From Nitrospina sp. (GTDB lineage: Bacteria; Nitrospinota; Nitrospinia; Nitrospinales; Nitrospinaceae), in NCBI GenBank assembly GCA_004357365.1, contig SMVT01000149.1, positions 1-6,035 of the forward strand: DNA of 6,035 nucleotides, read 5' to 3'. Both the position numbers and the translations under genes were made by a program. Below are positions 1-5,277 of this stretch, piece by piece (the stretch's first letter is position 1; every line of letters starts with the position of its first letter). The notes under the pieces were generated by a model, which was not told the DNA's origin, did no database searches, and saw only the letters and a program-made list of their open reading frames with translations.

Positions 1-269
1 AGGCATGAGGCCATGTCTTTGACCGGGGATTGGGGTGCGGGACCGCGGGTCTGCATCAATTGGTTCTGCAGGGCCTCGTTGATGGGGATATGGATCGCCG
101 CTCCTGACTTGGGCGACAGGACATCGTGTTTGGTGATCTCCACCTGCTCGGTTCTGACCCAGGTTTTTTCCCGTTCCGGCAGGCGCAGGGGTTCTTCCGC
201 CGACTGGTCCGGGCCGCAGGCGGTCAACAGCAAGCATCCGATCAATCCAAACACACCGCTTTTCAACAT
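1..269 (-). CDS. Predicted lipoprotein of unknown function (3' part missing)
   Basis: The gene reads leftward from an ATG at 269-267 and stays open to the window edge, giving 89 residues with no stop. The start MLKSGVFGLIGCLLLTAC is a short basic and hydrophobic signal peptide ending in a lipobox (L15-T16-A17-C18), so the mature protein should be lipidated on Cys18. Residues +2 and +3 are G and P with no Asp at +2, which fits outer-membrane rather than inner-membrane retention by the E. coli rule. The rest is polar and charged (DQSAEEPLRLPEREK onward) with no domain I recognise. A ribosome binding site AAGGA lies 6 nt before the ATG. The start is 26 bp after the stop of the DUF4124-type gene on the same strand, so the two are probably co-transcribed. 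The presence of a lipoprotein is well supported; its function is unknown. Confidence 0.8.
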   Translation of the reverse strand, partial: MLKSGVFGLIGCLLLTACGPDQSAEEPLRLPEREKTWVRTEQVEITKHDVLSPKSGAAIHIPINEALQNQLMQTRGPAPQSPVKDMASC

Positions 270-295
270 ACACAATCCTTTTCTCACACCTTTTC

Positions 296-619
296 TTAAT
301 GGGTGTAGTGTTTCTTTTGCATCAGTCTCTGCAACTGCTTCACCCTATTGGTATCCAATCCCGTGCCCTGTTGTTTGAGGGCCTTGATTTTTTTGCGGGC
401 CGGCGGAGGCTTCGGAGCAGCGGGGGTTGATGGCTTCGCGTCCTCCCTCGGAGTGGAGGACAATTTTTTCATGTCCTTCTTATTGCGCTGATCCAGCGGA
501 ATCTGGCTGGGATCATTGGTGTAATGGACCTTCCCGTCGGTATCGGTCCACTTGTACAGGCCGGCGGAGGCTGGCGACGCCAGCGCCAGGCAGATCACGG
601 TGATGATCAAAATTCGCAT
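296..619 (-). CDS. Secreted DUF4124-domain protein
   Basis: This gene encodes 107 residues. Residues 1-19 (MRILIITVICLALASPASA) form a signal peptide with an ASA cleavage site, so export to the periplasm or beyond is expected. Directly after it comes LYKWTDTDGKVHYTNDP, which matches the pattern of the DUF4124 family (a Y-[KR]-W/D-x-D/G-x-x-x-[YF]-[ST] core), a small beta-rich domain of unknown role common in proteobacterial envelope proteins. The remainder is a Pro/Lys/Ala-rich low-complexity linker (about residues 60-80) and a basic Gln/Lys/Leu-rich tail. I chose the ATG at 619 because GAGGTG sits 4 nt upstream; an in-frame GTG at 631 would add only four residues and destroy the use of that site. 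It heads a likely two-gene unit with the lipoprotein downstream. The family call rests on motif recognition, not on a search. Confidence 0.8.
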   Translation of the reverse strand: MRILIITVICLALASPASAGLYKWTDTDGKVHYTNDPSQIPLDQRNKKDMKKLSSTPREDAKPSTPAAPKPPPARKKIKALKQQGTGLDTNRVKQLQRLMQKKHYTH

Positions 620-942
620 GGGACACCTCACTTTGAGGGCCGCCGGTTATGCCTGCGGCCGGTTCACATCGCACCAGGGAATTGAGCGTTGCCCGACCGG
701 CAAACCGCTCCCCCCGTCCCAAGCGAATGTTTAATGTATAGTTCTATTTATACCGCAAAAGCCGGCCTCGCGCCACTCCCGGACCCGGTTCACCCGGCCC
801 CGTCCATGGACGCGCCCTTCAAACGAGCTGAAAAAAGGTTCAGTCCGGTCCAATGCGGGCCGCTAAGAAAATCGACCCGCATCCGGAAAAATAAGGCGGT
901 CGCGGGCAAAGTTTTCCCTAATTGGGTTGAGTGCTCGATCAG

Positions 943-974
943 GAGGCCCGAGCAGGGCCTGAGGCTCGGACCTC
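943..974. repeat. Intergenic hairpin (11-bp stem, one mismatch)
   Basis: GAGG-c-CCGAGC at 943-953 pairs with GCTCGG-a-CCTC at 964-974 around a 10-nt loop, with a single C/A mismatch in the stem. No T-run follows on either strand, so it does not look like an intrinsic terminator. It lies 53 bp upstream of the -35 box of the FlgO-like gene. It could be an operator or a folded leader of a minus-strand transcript; nothing in the sequence decides between these. Confidence 0.5.
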
Positions 975-1027
975 GAACCTCATTGGATATAAAGGGTTGT
1001 GCGATTTTCCCGGAGCCTACGGGGGAC

Positions 1028-1056
1028 TTGACAATCCGGCACCGGTTTTGCATAAT
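1028..1056 (+). promoter_or_regulatory. Strong sigma70-type promoter for the FlgO-like gene
   Basis: A perfect -35 TTGACA (1028-1033) is followed after exactly 17 bp by CATAAT (1051-1056), which matches TATAAT at five of six positions. Transcription should begin near 1063, shortly before the coding region. The match is close enough to expect vigorous constitutive expression unless a repressor acts. Confidence 0.82.
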
Positions 1057-1076
1057 CATTTGGAAAACAACACTTT

Positions 1077-1667
1077 ATGAGGAAGCTTCCGCGTATGGCA
1101 ACACTCCAATCCAGGATTCTCCGCCTGATCGCGCTGGTGGCGGCGTGCAGCCTGCTGGCCGGGTGTGAGGTCAAGTTCGGCCCGTCCAATTTCTGGGATA
1201 GGTGGTTCACGCCCGAGACCGATACCGAGTATTACCAGGAAAAATCCGAGGATCTGGTGGACGCCATTACCCGCGACGTGGCGGAGTACGAGATCAACAA
1301 GGTGGTGGTGCTGGATCTGGTGGACGACAAGGACAAGGTGCCGATCCTCGGTCAGTACCTGGCCAACCGGGTGGTGGAAGCTATGACGCGCAACAAGACC
1401 TTCCGCGTGGCGCAACGCGGCGAAGTGCTGGCGACGCTCGAGCGGCTGGACCTGAAACCTTCCTTCAAATATACCAGCGAGGAAATCCAGCGCATCGGCA
1501 AGGCGATGAACGCGCAGGCGCTGGTCATAGGCAAACTGCTGGACATCGGCGCGAACATCGACGTGCATTTGGCGCTGGTGGATATCGCCAGCGGCGAAGT
1601 CATCGCCTCCGCCTCCGAACAACTCCTCCGCACCCGCTCCGCCATCGAACTGCTACGGCACTATTAA
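1077..1667 (+). CDS. FlgO/CsgG-like outer-membrane lipoprotein
   Basis: The 196-residue product begins with a basic, hydrophobic signal peptide ending in a lipobox, LLAGC, with Cys30 as the lipidation site. After a short linker, residues of about 58-185 read as one alpha/beta domain: INKVVVLDLVD, then LGQYLANRVVEAMTRN, FRVAQRGEVLATLERLDL, an ALVIGKLLDIG strand and LALVDIASGEVIASAS. This is the layout of the FlgO/CsgG/LpoB-like lipoproteins: a strand with a conserved Asp, a helix, 'F-x-V-x-x-R', and an end strand 'D-x-x-[ST]-G'. FlgO in Vibrio is an outer-membrane lipoprotein needed for flagellar stability; CsgG is a secretion pore and LpoB a penicillin-binding-protein activator, so function should not be assigned from the fold. 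No flagellar or curli gene is nearby. The start is uncertain. The ATG at 1077 lies only about 14 nt from the expected transcript start with no good ribosome binding site. The ATG at 1095 has GAGGAAG upstream, 9 nt away, and would give 190 residues with Cys24 lipidated. Confidence 0.8.
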   Translation: MRKLPRMATLQSRILRLIALVAACSLLAGCEVKFGPSNFWDRWFTPETDTEYYQEKSEDLVDAITRDVAEYEINKVVVLDLVDDKDKVPILGQYLANRVVEAMTRNKTFRVAQRGEVLATLERLDLKPSFKYTSEEIQRIGKAMNAQALVIGKLLDIGANIDVHLALVDIASGEVIASASEQLLRTRSAIELLRHY

Positions 1668-1695
1668 AAATTCCAGTTGCCAAAGTTAAACGCCT

Positions 1696-1713
1696 CCCCC
1701 TTCCTGAAGGGGG
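1696..1713. terminator. G/C hairpin after the FlgO-like gene
   Basis: CCCCCTTC (1696-1703) is the exact reverse complement of GAAGGGGG (1706-1713), giving a stable stem 28 bp after the stop codon. In practice about seven pairs would form around a CCTG loop. A G-run rather than a T-run follows on the plus strand, so it is not a textbook intrinsic terminator. It may still protect the mRNA end, or it may be a separate copy of a dispersed palindromic repeat next to the longer element that follows. Confidence 0.45.
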
Positions 1714-1761
1714 TTGGGGGGATTTGCCTGCAACTCTTGGACAGGTTCAAGGGGAAAGATT

Positions 1762-1895
1762 TGTCATTCTGAGGAGTGGCAACAAAGCCTGTCCTGAGTC
1801 TGCCGAAGGAAAGAATCTGGGTTTTGAAACCATAAAATCAAACATAGATCCTTCGCGGAGTTTATCCTGAGCCAGTCGAAGGACTCAGGGTGACA
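1762..1895. repeat. Composite interspersed repeat with imperfect inverted ends
   Basis: The 134 bp element begins TGTCATTCTGAG (1762-1773) and ends CTCAGGGTGACA (1884-1895). These ends are inverted copies of each other at 10 of 12 positions. Inside, TCCTGAGTCTGCCGAAGGA (1792-1810) recurs as TCCTGAGCCAGTCGAAGGA (1865-1883), a direct repeat matching at 16 of 19. TCCTTCG (1849-1855) is also an inverted partner of CGAAGGA (1877-1883). From general knowledge, the 'GTCATTCTGAG ... CTTCG ... CTCAGG' style is typical of non-coding palindromic repeats scattered through many bacterial genomes. It sits between convergent genes and ends 13 bp from the shc stop codon, so it may serve as a shared transcript end. 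No transposase is present. Confidence 0.7.
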
Positions 1896-1908
1896 TGCTC
1901 AAAATCTA

Positions 1909-3852
1909 TTATCCGGTCTTATTTCGGTAGCGCGCGAGGGCCATGAGGGGGAAGAAGATCTGGTACAGGTGGTACTTGATAAAAAAGTGCCGCGGGAAAC
2001 CGGTGCCGGTGAATTCGTCTTCGTACCACGAGCCGTCCTCTTGTTGATTGCGCACCAGGTACTCGATGCCGCGTTTGACGGCGTTGCTGTGCGGTTCGTC
2101 GGCTTCGATCAGGCCCATCACCGCCCACGCGGTTTGTGAGTGGGTGCTTTTGCCTTTGCCGCGCAGTGAGGGTTCGGCATAACTCTGGCAGGTTTCGCCC
2201 CAGCCGCCGTCTTTGTTCTGGTGCGCCTTCAGCCATTCGGCGGCTTTGCGGATGTACGACTGGCTGGGGTCTTCGCCGATGGACCGAAGCCCGGTCAGCA
2301 CCAGCCACGTTCCATAGATATAATTCACGCCCCAGCGCCCGAACCAGCATCCGTCGGACTCCTGTTCACGCTTGATGAACTGCAGCGCCCGTTGCACCAT
2401 CGGATCGTTGACGTTGTGGTTGATGCGCCCGAGCATCCACAGCACGCGCCCGGTGACGTCGACGGTGGGCGGGTCGAGCATGGCGCCGTGGTCGGCGAAA
2501 GGTATCCGGTTGAACAGTTCATGATCGTTGTCCTGATCAAACGCGGCCCAGCCGCCGTTTTTACTCTGCATGCTGAACAGCCAGGTGAAGGCGCGTTGCA
2601 TCTCTTTACGTTTCCACTCCGTGTCGGGAATCCCGGTGCGGTCCAGCGCCATCAGAATTTCCGCGGTGTCGTCGCAGTCCGGATACGGTTCGTTGTAAAA
2701 CTCGAAGGCCCAGCCGCCGGGCGGGGTATTCGGATTTTTAACGGTCCAGTCGCCGGGCCGCGTCACCTGTTTTCTCAGCATCCATTCCCCGGCTTTGACG
2801 ATCGCCGGATGGTCCCCCGGCAGACCGGCGTCCATCAGCGCGTTGCAGGCAATCGACGCGTCCCACAACGGCGAGACGCACGCCTGGAAAATGAGGTGAT
2901 CGCCGCGGTCGATGATGAAGCGGTCGATCGCCTGGTAGCCTTTGACCATGAGCGGGTGGTCGTTGCCGTAGCCCATCAGTTTCATCGCCAGCATCGAGTT
3001 GAGCATCGCCGGTTGAATGCCGGAAAAATCGCCTTCCGGTTCCTGATGGTCGAGGGTCCATTGCAAGGCCCGCTTCAGCGCCCAACTCCGGAACGGTTTG
3101 ACCGGCGACTTGCCGAGAAACTTGATCAGCTGGTCGATTTTGAGAAACAAGTTCGGCCAGTTAAGACCCTTCTTTTTGGATTGCACCGACAGGTCACGGT
3201 CGGCTTCGGTGAAAATTTCGGGCACGGTGTGTTCGGGTTTCAGCGGCCACACCGGTTGATGGGCGGCGACGATAGTCAGCGGCACCACGGTCCCACGCGA
3301 CCAGCTCGACATCTCGTAAATGTTGAAGTAGAAACTTTTGGGAAGCAGGATGATTTCCACCGGCATGGCCGGGAGGTCGTCCCACGCGCTTTGTCCCAGC
3401 ATGGCCAGAAAGATTTTGGTGAAGACCCGGGCGTTGCGCACTCCGCCCAGTTGGGCGATGCATTTGCGGGCGCGGGCCATCGCCTTCGCCTTCGGGGACA
3501 TCCCCGCCATGCGCAGCGCCACATAGGATTCCACCGTGGTGCTGATATCGCTCGGCGCGCCGTAAAACAAGGGCCATCCGCCGTCGGCCTGCTGGGTCTT
3601 CAGCAGGGTGTTCTGGCACTGCTCCACCCGCCGGGGGTCCCAGATCCCCATAAAATGCATGAAAAACACATATTCCGCGATCATAGTCGCGTTGGATTCC
3701 AGTTCGGCCAGCCAGTAGCCGTCCGCATGCTGGAGCGAGAGCAGATACGCCTTCGCCCGGCCGATGGCCCGGTCCAGAGGCGTGCCGGGTGCGGCGGTGG
3801 CGGCCGGGGCGGTGGCTGGATTTTCAACGATTTCGGGTTTCTGGTCCGGCAT
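1909..3852 (-). CDS. shc: Squalene-hopene cyclase
   Basis: The enzyme cyclises squalene to hopene/hopanol, the committed step of hopanoid synthesis, and acts as a monotopic protein at the inner membrane. The 647-residue product has the family's usual length. The catalytic DXDD motif, which protonates squalene, is present as D392-C-D394-D395 in the sequence YPDCDDTAE. Several QW repeats that brace the alpha-barrels are visible: QQADGGW (about 87-93), QSKNGGW (429-435), QESDGCW (497-503), QNKDGGW (545-551) and QQEDGSW (603-609). The C-terminal GTGFPRHFFIKYHLYQIFFP is characteristic of bacterial SHC. I chose the ATG at 3852 because AGGAG lies 4 nt upstream; a TTG at 3927 would extend it by 25 Pro-rich residues but has no ribosome binding site and is about 11 nt from the predicted transcript start. 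The first 25 or so residues (about 9-25 Ala/Pro-rich) form a variable leader. shc stands alone here: no hpn or isoprenoid gene adjoins it in the window. Confidence 0.97.
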   Translation of the reverse strand: MPDQKPEIVENPATAPAATAAPGTPLDRAIGRAKAYLLSLQHADGYWLAELESNATMIAEYVFFMHFMGIWDPRRVEQCQNTLLKTQQADGGWPLFYGAPSDISTTVESYVALRMAGMSPKAKAMARARKCIAQLGGVRNARVFTKIFLAMLGQSAWDDLPAMPVEIILLPKSFYFNIYEMSSWSRGTVVPLTIVAAHQPVWPLKPEHTVPEIFTEADRDLSVQSKKKGLNWPNLFLKIDQLIKFLGKSPVKPFRSWALKRALQWTLDHQEPEGDFSGIQPAMLNSMLAMKLMGYGNDHPLMVKGYQAIDRFIIDRGDHLIFQACVSPLWDASIACNALMDAGLPGDHPAIVKAGEWMLRKQVTRPGDWTVKNPNTPPGGWAFEFYNEPYPDCDDTAEILMALDRTGIPDTEWKRKEMQRAFTWLFSMQSKNGGWAAFDQDNDHELFNRIPFADHGAMLDPPTVDVTGRVLWMLGRINHNVNDPMVQRALQFIKREQESDGCWFGRWGVNYIYGTWLVLTGLRSIGEDPSQSYIRKAAEWLKAHQNKDGGWGETCQSYAEPSLRGKGKSTHSQTAWAVMGLIEADEPHSNAVKRGIEYLVRNQQEDGSWYEDEFTGTGFPRHFFIKYHLYQIFFPLMALARYRNKTG

Positions 3853-3939
3853 GGGGCTCCTGGGAAAACGAAACGGGCCGCTGGGGTTGCGGTCCGGGAT
3901 GTCCGGGGTATCGATCGGTGGTTGCAAACAGAATGACCG

Positions 3940-3954
3940 CCCTTATTATAAGGG
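3940..3954. promoter_or_regulatory. Palindrome over the shc -10 box
   Basis: CCCTTAT (3940-3946) and ATAAGGG (3948-3954) are exact reverse complements around a single T. The palindrome covers the whole -10 hexamer, a position where a dimeric repressor would block polymerase. That it is an operator is inference; no regulator gene is in view. Confidence 0.4.
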
Positions 3955-3972
3955 AGTCGCGGTATATTACAA
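3945..3972 (-). promoter_or_regulatory. Predicted shc promoter
   Basis: Read on the minus strand, TTGTAA (3972-3967) is followed after 16 bp by a perfect TATAAT (3950-3945). Transcription should start near 3938, leaving a leader of about 85 nt before the preferred ATG at 3852. The -35 box matches consensus at only four of six positions, and the -10 box lies within a perfect palindrome. Confidence 0.65.
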
Positions 3973-3994
3973 ATAATCCTGAATCCCGCGCTTT

Positions 3995-4016
3995 CCCGGT
4001 TGACAGGCCGACCGGG
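3995..4016. promoter_or_regulatory. Inverted repeat around the rplM -35 box
   Basis: CCCGGT (3995-4000) and ACCGGG (4011-4016) form a perfect inverted repeat with a 10-bp centre, spanning the -35 hexamer at 4000-4005. The arm sequences differ from those of the palindrome at the shc promoter, so they need not bind the same protein. It may simply be a chance G/C palindrome. Confidence 0.35.
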
Positions 4017-4028
4017 ATTTCTTATCAT
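4000..4028 (+). promoter_or_regulatory. Strong sigma70-type promoter for rplM-rpsI
   Basis: A perfect TTGACA (4000-4005), a 17-bp spacer and TATCAT (4023-4028, five of six) make a near-consensus promoter, as expected for ribosomal protein genes. Transcription should begin near 4035, giving a leader of about 37 nt. The -35 boxes of this promoter and the shc promoter are only 27 bp apart and point away from each other. Confidence 0.8.
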
Positions 4029-4071
4029 ATCCTGTTCTAAACCCTTACTCATTGATTGATCCGGATTTGCA

Positions 4072-4500
4072 ATGAAGACGTTTTCAGCCAACAAGCGGGA
4101 CGTGGTGAAAAAGTGGGTCCTGATCGACGCGGCGAACCAGTCCCTGGGCCGGGTGGCCAGCAAGGTGGCGGCGATCGTCCGCGGCAAGACCAAACCCATC
4201 TACACCCCGCATGTCGATACCGGTGACAATGTCATCATCGTCAACGCCGCCCAGGTGAAATTGACCGGGCGGAAGTGGGTCAAAAAAGTCTATCATCACC
4301 ACACCGGATACATCGGGCATTTGCGGACCTTAACCGCCAAGCAAATTATGGAAAAGAATCCGCGCGAATTGCTCAAGAAAGCGATCAACGGCATGTTGCC
4401 CAAGACGCGGCTGGGACGCACCTTGCGGAACAATTACCGGATTTACAATAACGAAGACCATCCTCACAGCGGACAAAAACCCGAAACGGTTTCCGTTTAA
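4072..4500 (+). CDS. rplM: 50S ribosomal protein L13
   Basis: L13 is an early-assembling protein of the large ribosomal subunit that binds 23S rRNA. The 142-residue product has the standard bacterial length. Recognisable family signatures run through it: WVLIDAANQSLGRVASKVA (about 16-34), YTPHVDTGDNVIIVNA (about 44-59), KVYHHHTGYIGHLR, and the C-terminal MLPKTRLGRTLRNNYRIY stretch with the following HPHSGQKPE. The start is the ATG preceded by a weak Shine-Dalgarno match (GGAT, 7 nt upstream, within the self-complementary ATCCGGAT). In E. coli, L13 represses its own operon through the rplM leader; the short leader here shows no obvious counterpart apart from that small palindrome. rpsI follows 48 bp downstream, the near-universal order. 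Confidence 0.98.
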   Translation: MKTFSANKRDVVKKWVLIDAANQSLGRVASKVAAIVRGKTKPIYTPHVDTGDNVIIVNAAQVKLTGRKWVKKVYHHHTGYIGHLRTLTAKQIMEKNPRELLKKAINGMLPKTRLGRTLRNNYRIYNNEDHPHSGQKPETVSV

Positions 4501-4517
4501 ATCATCATCAATTAGGA

Positions 4518-4533
4518 CCGGGGCCGATCCCGG
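4518..4533 (+). promoter_or_regulatory. Small hairpin before the rpsI ribosome binding site
   Basis: CCGGG (4518-4522) pairs with CCCGG (4529-4533) around a six-base loop in the rplM-rpsI spacer. It ends one base before ATGGAG (4535-4540), the rpsI ribosome binding site. There is no T-run, so it should not end transcription. It may shape translation or processing between the two genes. Confidence 0.35.
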
Positions 4534-4548
4534 GATGGAGTTTAATCA

Positions 4549-4938
4549 GTGGTAGATCAATATTACGCAACCGGCAGACGCAAAGAAGCCATCGCCAAGG
4601 TCTGGATTCAGCCCGGTGAAGGCAGCATCACCGTGAACAAGCGGGACCTGGGCGGTTATTTCGGACGGAAAACCGCCGAGATGATCGTGCGCCAGCCGCT
4701 GGTGTTGACCGAAAACCTGGAGTCCTTCGACATCACCGCGACCGTTTTGGGCGGCGGTCTGTCGGGACAGGCCGGTGCGCTTCGGCTCGGTATCTCCAGA
4801 GCCCTGCTGGTGTTTAATCCCGATCTTCGTCCCATCCTCAAGAAAGCGGGATTCCTCACGCGCGACTCACGCGAAGTCGAACGTAAAAAATACGGACGCG
4901 CCGGGGCCCGCAAGCGGTTCCAGTTCTCCAAGCGTTAA
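4549..4938 (+). CDS. rpsI: 30S ribosomal protein S9
   Basis: S9 sits in the head of the small ribosomal subunit, and its extended C-terminal tail reaches the P-site tRNA. The 129-residue product is of normal length. It opens with YYATGRRKEAIAKVWI, the S9 signature, and carries VNKRDLGGYFGR, the glycine-rich VLGGGLSGQAGALRLGISRAL (about 65-85) and the basic end KKYGRAGARKRFQFSKR. The terminal KR expected to contact tRNA is intact. The start codon is GTG at 4549, with GGAG eight bases upstream; no ATG in frame gives a complete N-terminus. It is the second gene of the L13-S9 operon. Confidence 0.98.
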   Translation: MVDQYYATGRRKEAIAKVWIQPGEGSITVNKRDLGGYFGRKTAEMIVRQPLVLTENLESFDITATVLGGGLSGQAGALRLGISRALLVFNPDLRPILKKAGFLTRDSREVERKKYGRAGARKRFQFSKR

Positions 4939-4954
4939 CCAGGCTACCGCCTGG
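4939..4954 (+). terminator. Short hairpin immediately after rpsI
   Basis: CCAGGC (4939-4944) and GCCTGG (4949-4954) form a perfect six-base stem with a TACC loop, beginning at the base after the stop codon. No T-run follows, so it is more likely an mRNA-end stabiliser than a terminator on its own. Confidence 0.4.
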
Positions 4955-4972
4955 AGGGGATTTGGCTGGGGC

Positions 4973-4999
4973 GTGACGGAGTGTTTCTTCCGTTACTTT
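4973..4999 (+). terminator. Probable terminator of the rplM-rpsI operon
   Basis: GTGACGGA (4973-4980) pairs with TCCGTTAC (4989-4996) through eight pairs including one G-T wobble, with an eight-base loop, and TTT follows at once. The T-run is short and then broken by CGCG, so termination may be partial. It lies 34 bp past the rpsI stop, the expected place. Confidence 0.5.
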
Positions 5000-5057
5000 C
5001 GCGTCTAAAGGTTTTTAAAATTCCCCTGCGGGCGTGGCCCGCCCGGCGAGGCGCCGG
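4997..5057. repeat. Repeat module, copy 1
   Basis: The module reads TTTCGC (4997-5002), AGGTTTTTAAA (5009-5019), then a perfect six-base stem with a three-base loop: GCGGGC / GTG / GCCCGC (5028-5042). A second stem, CCGGCG / AGG / CGCCGG (5043-5057), follows directly. The same order of parts recurs about 100 bp downstream. The T-run lies before the stem, so this is not a plus-strand terminator. Confidence 0.5.
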
Positions 5058-5099
5058 AGCTCTATTGGCCGCCGCGTTACCGAGTCCTCTATCCCCTCT

Positions 5100-5150
5100 T
5101 TTCGCATTCCAGGTTTTTAAATTAGGAGCGGAGGTACTCCGCCGGTTGGC
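5100..5150. repeat. Repeat module, copy 2
   Basis: This copy reads TTTCGC (5100-5105), AGGTTTTTAAA (5111-5121), then GCGGAG / GTA / CTCCGC (5128-5142), and continues with CCGG..GGCG as in copy 1. The stem bases differ from copy 1 yet still pair perfectly, which suggests the fold rather than the exact sequence is kept. The offset between the copies drifts from 103 to 100 bp along the module, so small insertions or deletions separate them. Confidence 0.5.
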
Positions 5151-5237
5151 GCGACTGGCGCTGGAACCGTCTCCTGTTTCCCTGTACAATTAATCCCCAA
5201 TAATCCTATCCGGTAGATGTTTCCGTTTGCCGGGAGC

Positions 5238-5263
5238 GGTGACTCCGAGGGACCGGACTCACC
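5238..5263 (+). promoter_or_regulatory. Leader hairpin just upstream of argC
   Basis: GGTGA-c-TCCG (5238-5247) pairs with CGGA-c-TCACC (5254-5263) through nine pairs and one C/C mismatch, around the loop AGGGAC. It ends three bases before the AAGGAG ribosome binding site (5267-5272). It does not hide that site, so it may affect mRNA stability or act as a protein-binding site. I see no clear ARG box for an ArgR-type repressor. Confidence 0.5.
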
Positions 5264-5277
5264 CATAAGGAGCCGTT

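Larger units (their letters stand above)
620..1076. other. Non-coding gap between divergent small genes
   Basis: This stretch separates the minus-strand DUF4124-type gene from the plus-strand FlgO-like gene. Short open frames cross it on both strands, but none has a convincing ribosome binding site, domain or composition, and I regard them as chance. It contains an A/T-rich patch at about 727-757 that could hold the promoter of the minus-strand gene, although I find no good -35/-10 pair there. It also contains an imperfect hairpin at 943-974 and the promoter of the FlgO-like gene at 1028-1056. I see nothing supportable in the rest. Confidence 0.6.
4939..5277. other. Gap between rpsI and argC, rich in small hairpins
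   Basis: No gene is supported in this 339 bp gap. A 70-codon plus-strand frame (4981-5193) crosses it, but it has no ribosome binding site and is Arg/Ala/Leu/Pro-rich as expected of chance reading through G/C DNA. In order the gap holds a short hairpin directly after the rpsI stop, a likely terminator (4973-4999), two diverged copies of a short repeat each with a three-base-loop hairpin (near 4997-5057 and 5100-5150), a possible weak -10 box TACAAT (5185-5190) without a good -35, and a leader hairpin before argC. Confidence 0.6.

Noticed and set aside
13..378. A 121-codon plus-strand frame at the left end
   Set aside because: The minus strand carries two genes with signal peptides and ribosome binding sites over the same bases, so this frame is a shadow.
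689..1168. A 159-codon plus-strand frame across the gap before the FlgO-like gene
   Set aside because: There is no ribosome binding site or recognisable domain, and it runs through a strong promoter and into the FlgO-like gene in another frame.
1056..1622. A 188-codon minus-strand frame across the FlgO-like gene
   Set aside because: The His/Arg/Gln-rich product is typical of antisense reading, while the plus strand has a strong promoter, lipobox and domain.
1696..1721. A possible G-quadruplex in the G-runs after the FlgO-like gene
   Set aside because: Only two G-runs are present close together, while a quadruplex needs four.
1202..1870. A 222-codon plus-strand frame running out of the FlgO-like gene into the repeat
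   Set aside because: It overlaps the real gene in another frame and ends within the non-coding repeat element; no start signal is seen.
2221..3936. A 571-codon open frame on the plus strand, antisense to shc
   Set aside because: It mirrors the cyclase reading frame, is rich in Arg, His, Gly and Val as expected of the antisense of a G/C-rich gene, and shows no domain.
5185..5190. TACAAT as the argC -10 box
   Set aside because: At 16-18 bp spacing the candidate -35 bases match TTGACA at no more than three positions, so I do not call a promoter.
4981..5193. A 70-codon frame between rpsI and argC, in which VFK recurs twice
   Set aside because: The recurrence comes from the AGGTTTTTAAA direct repeat at DNA level; there is no ribosome binding site and the composition is that of chance reading.
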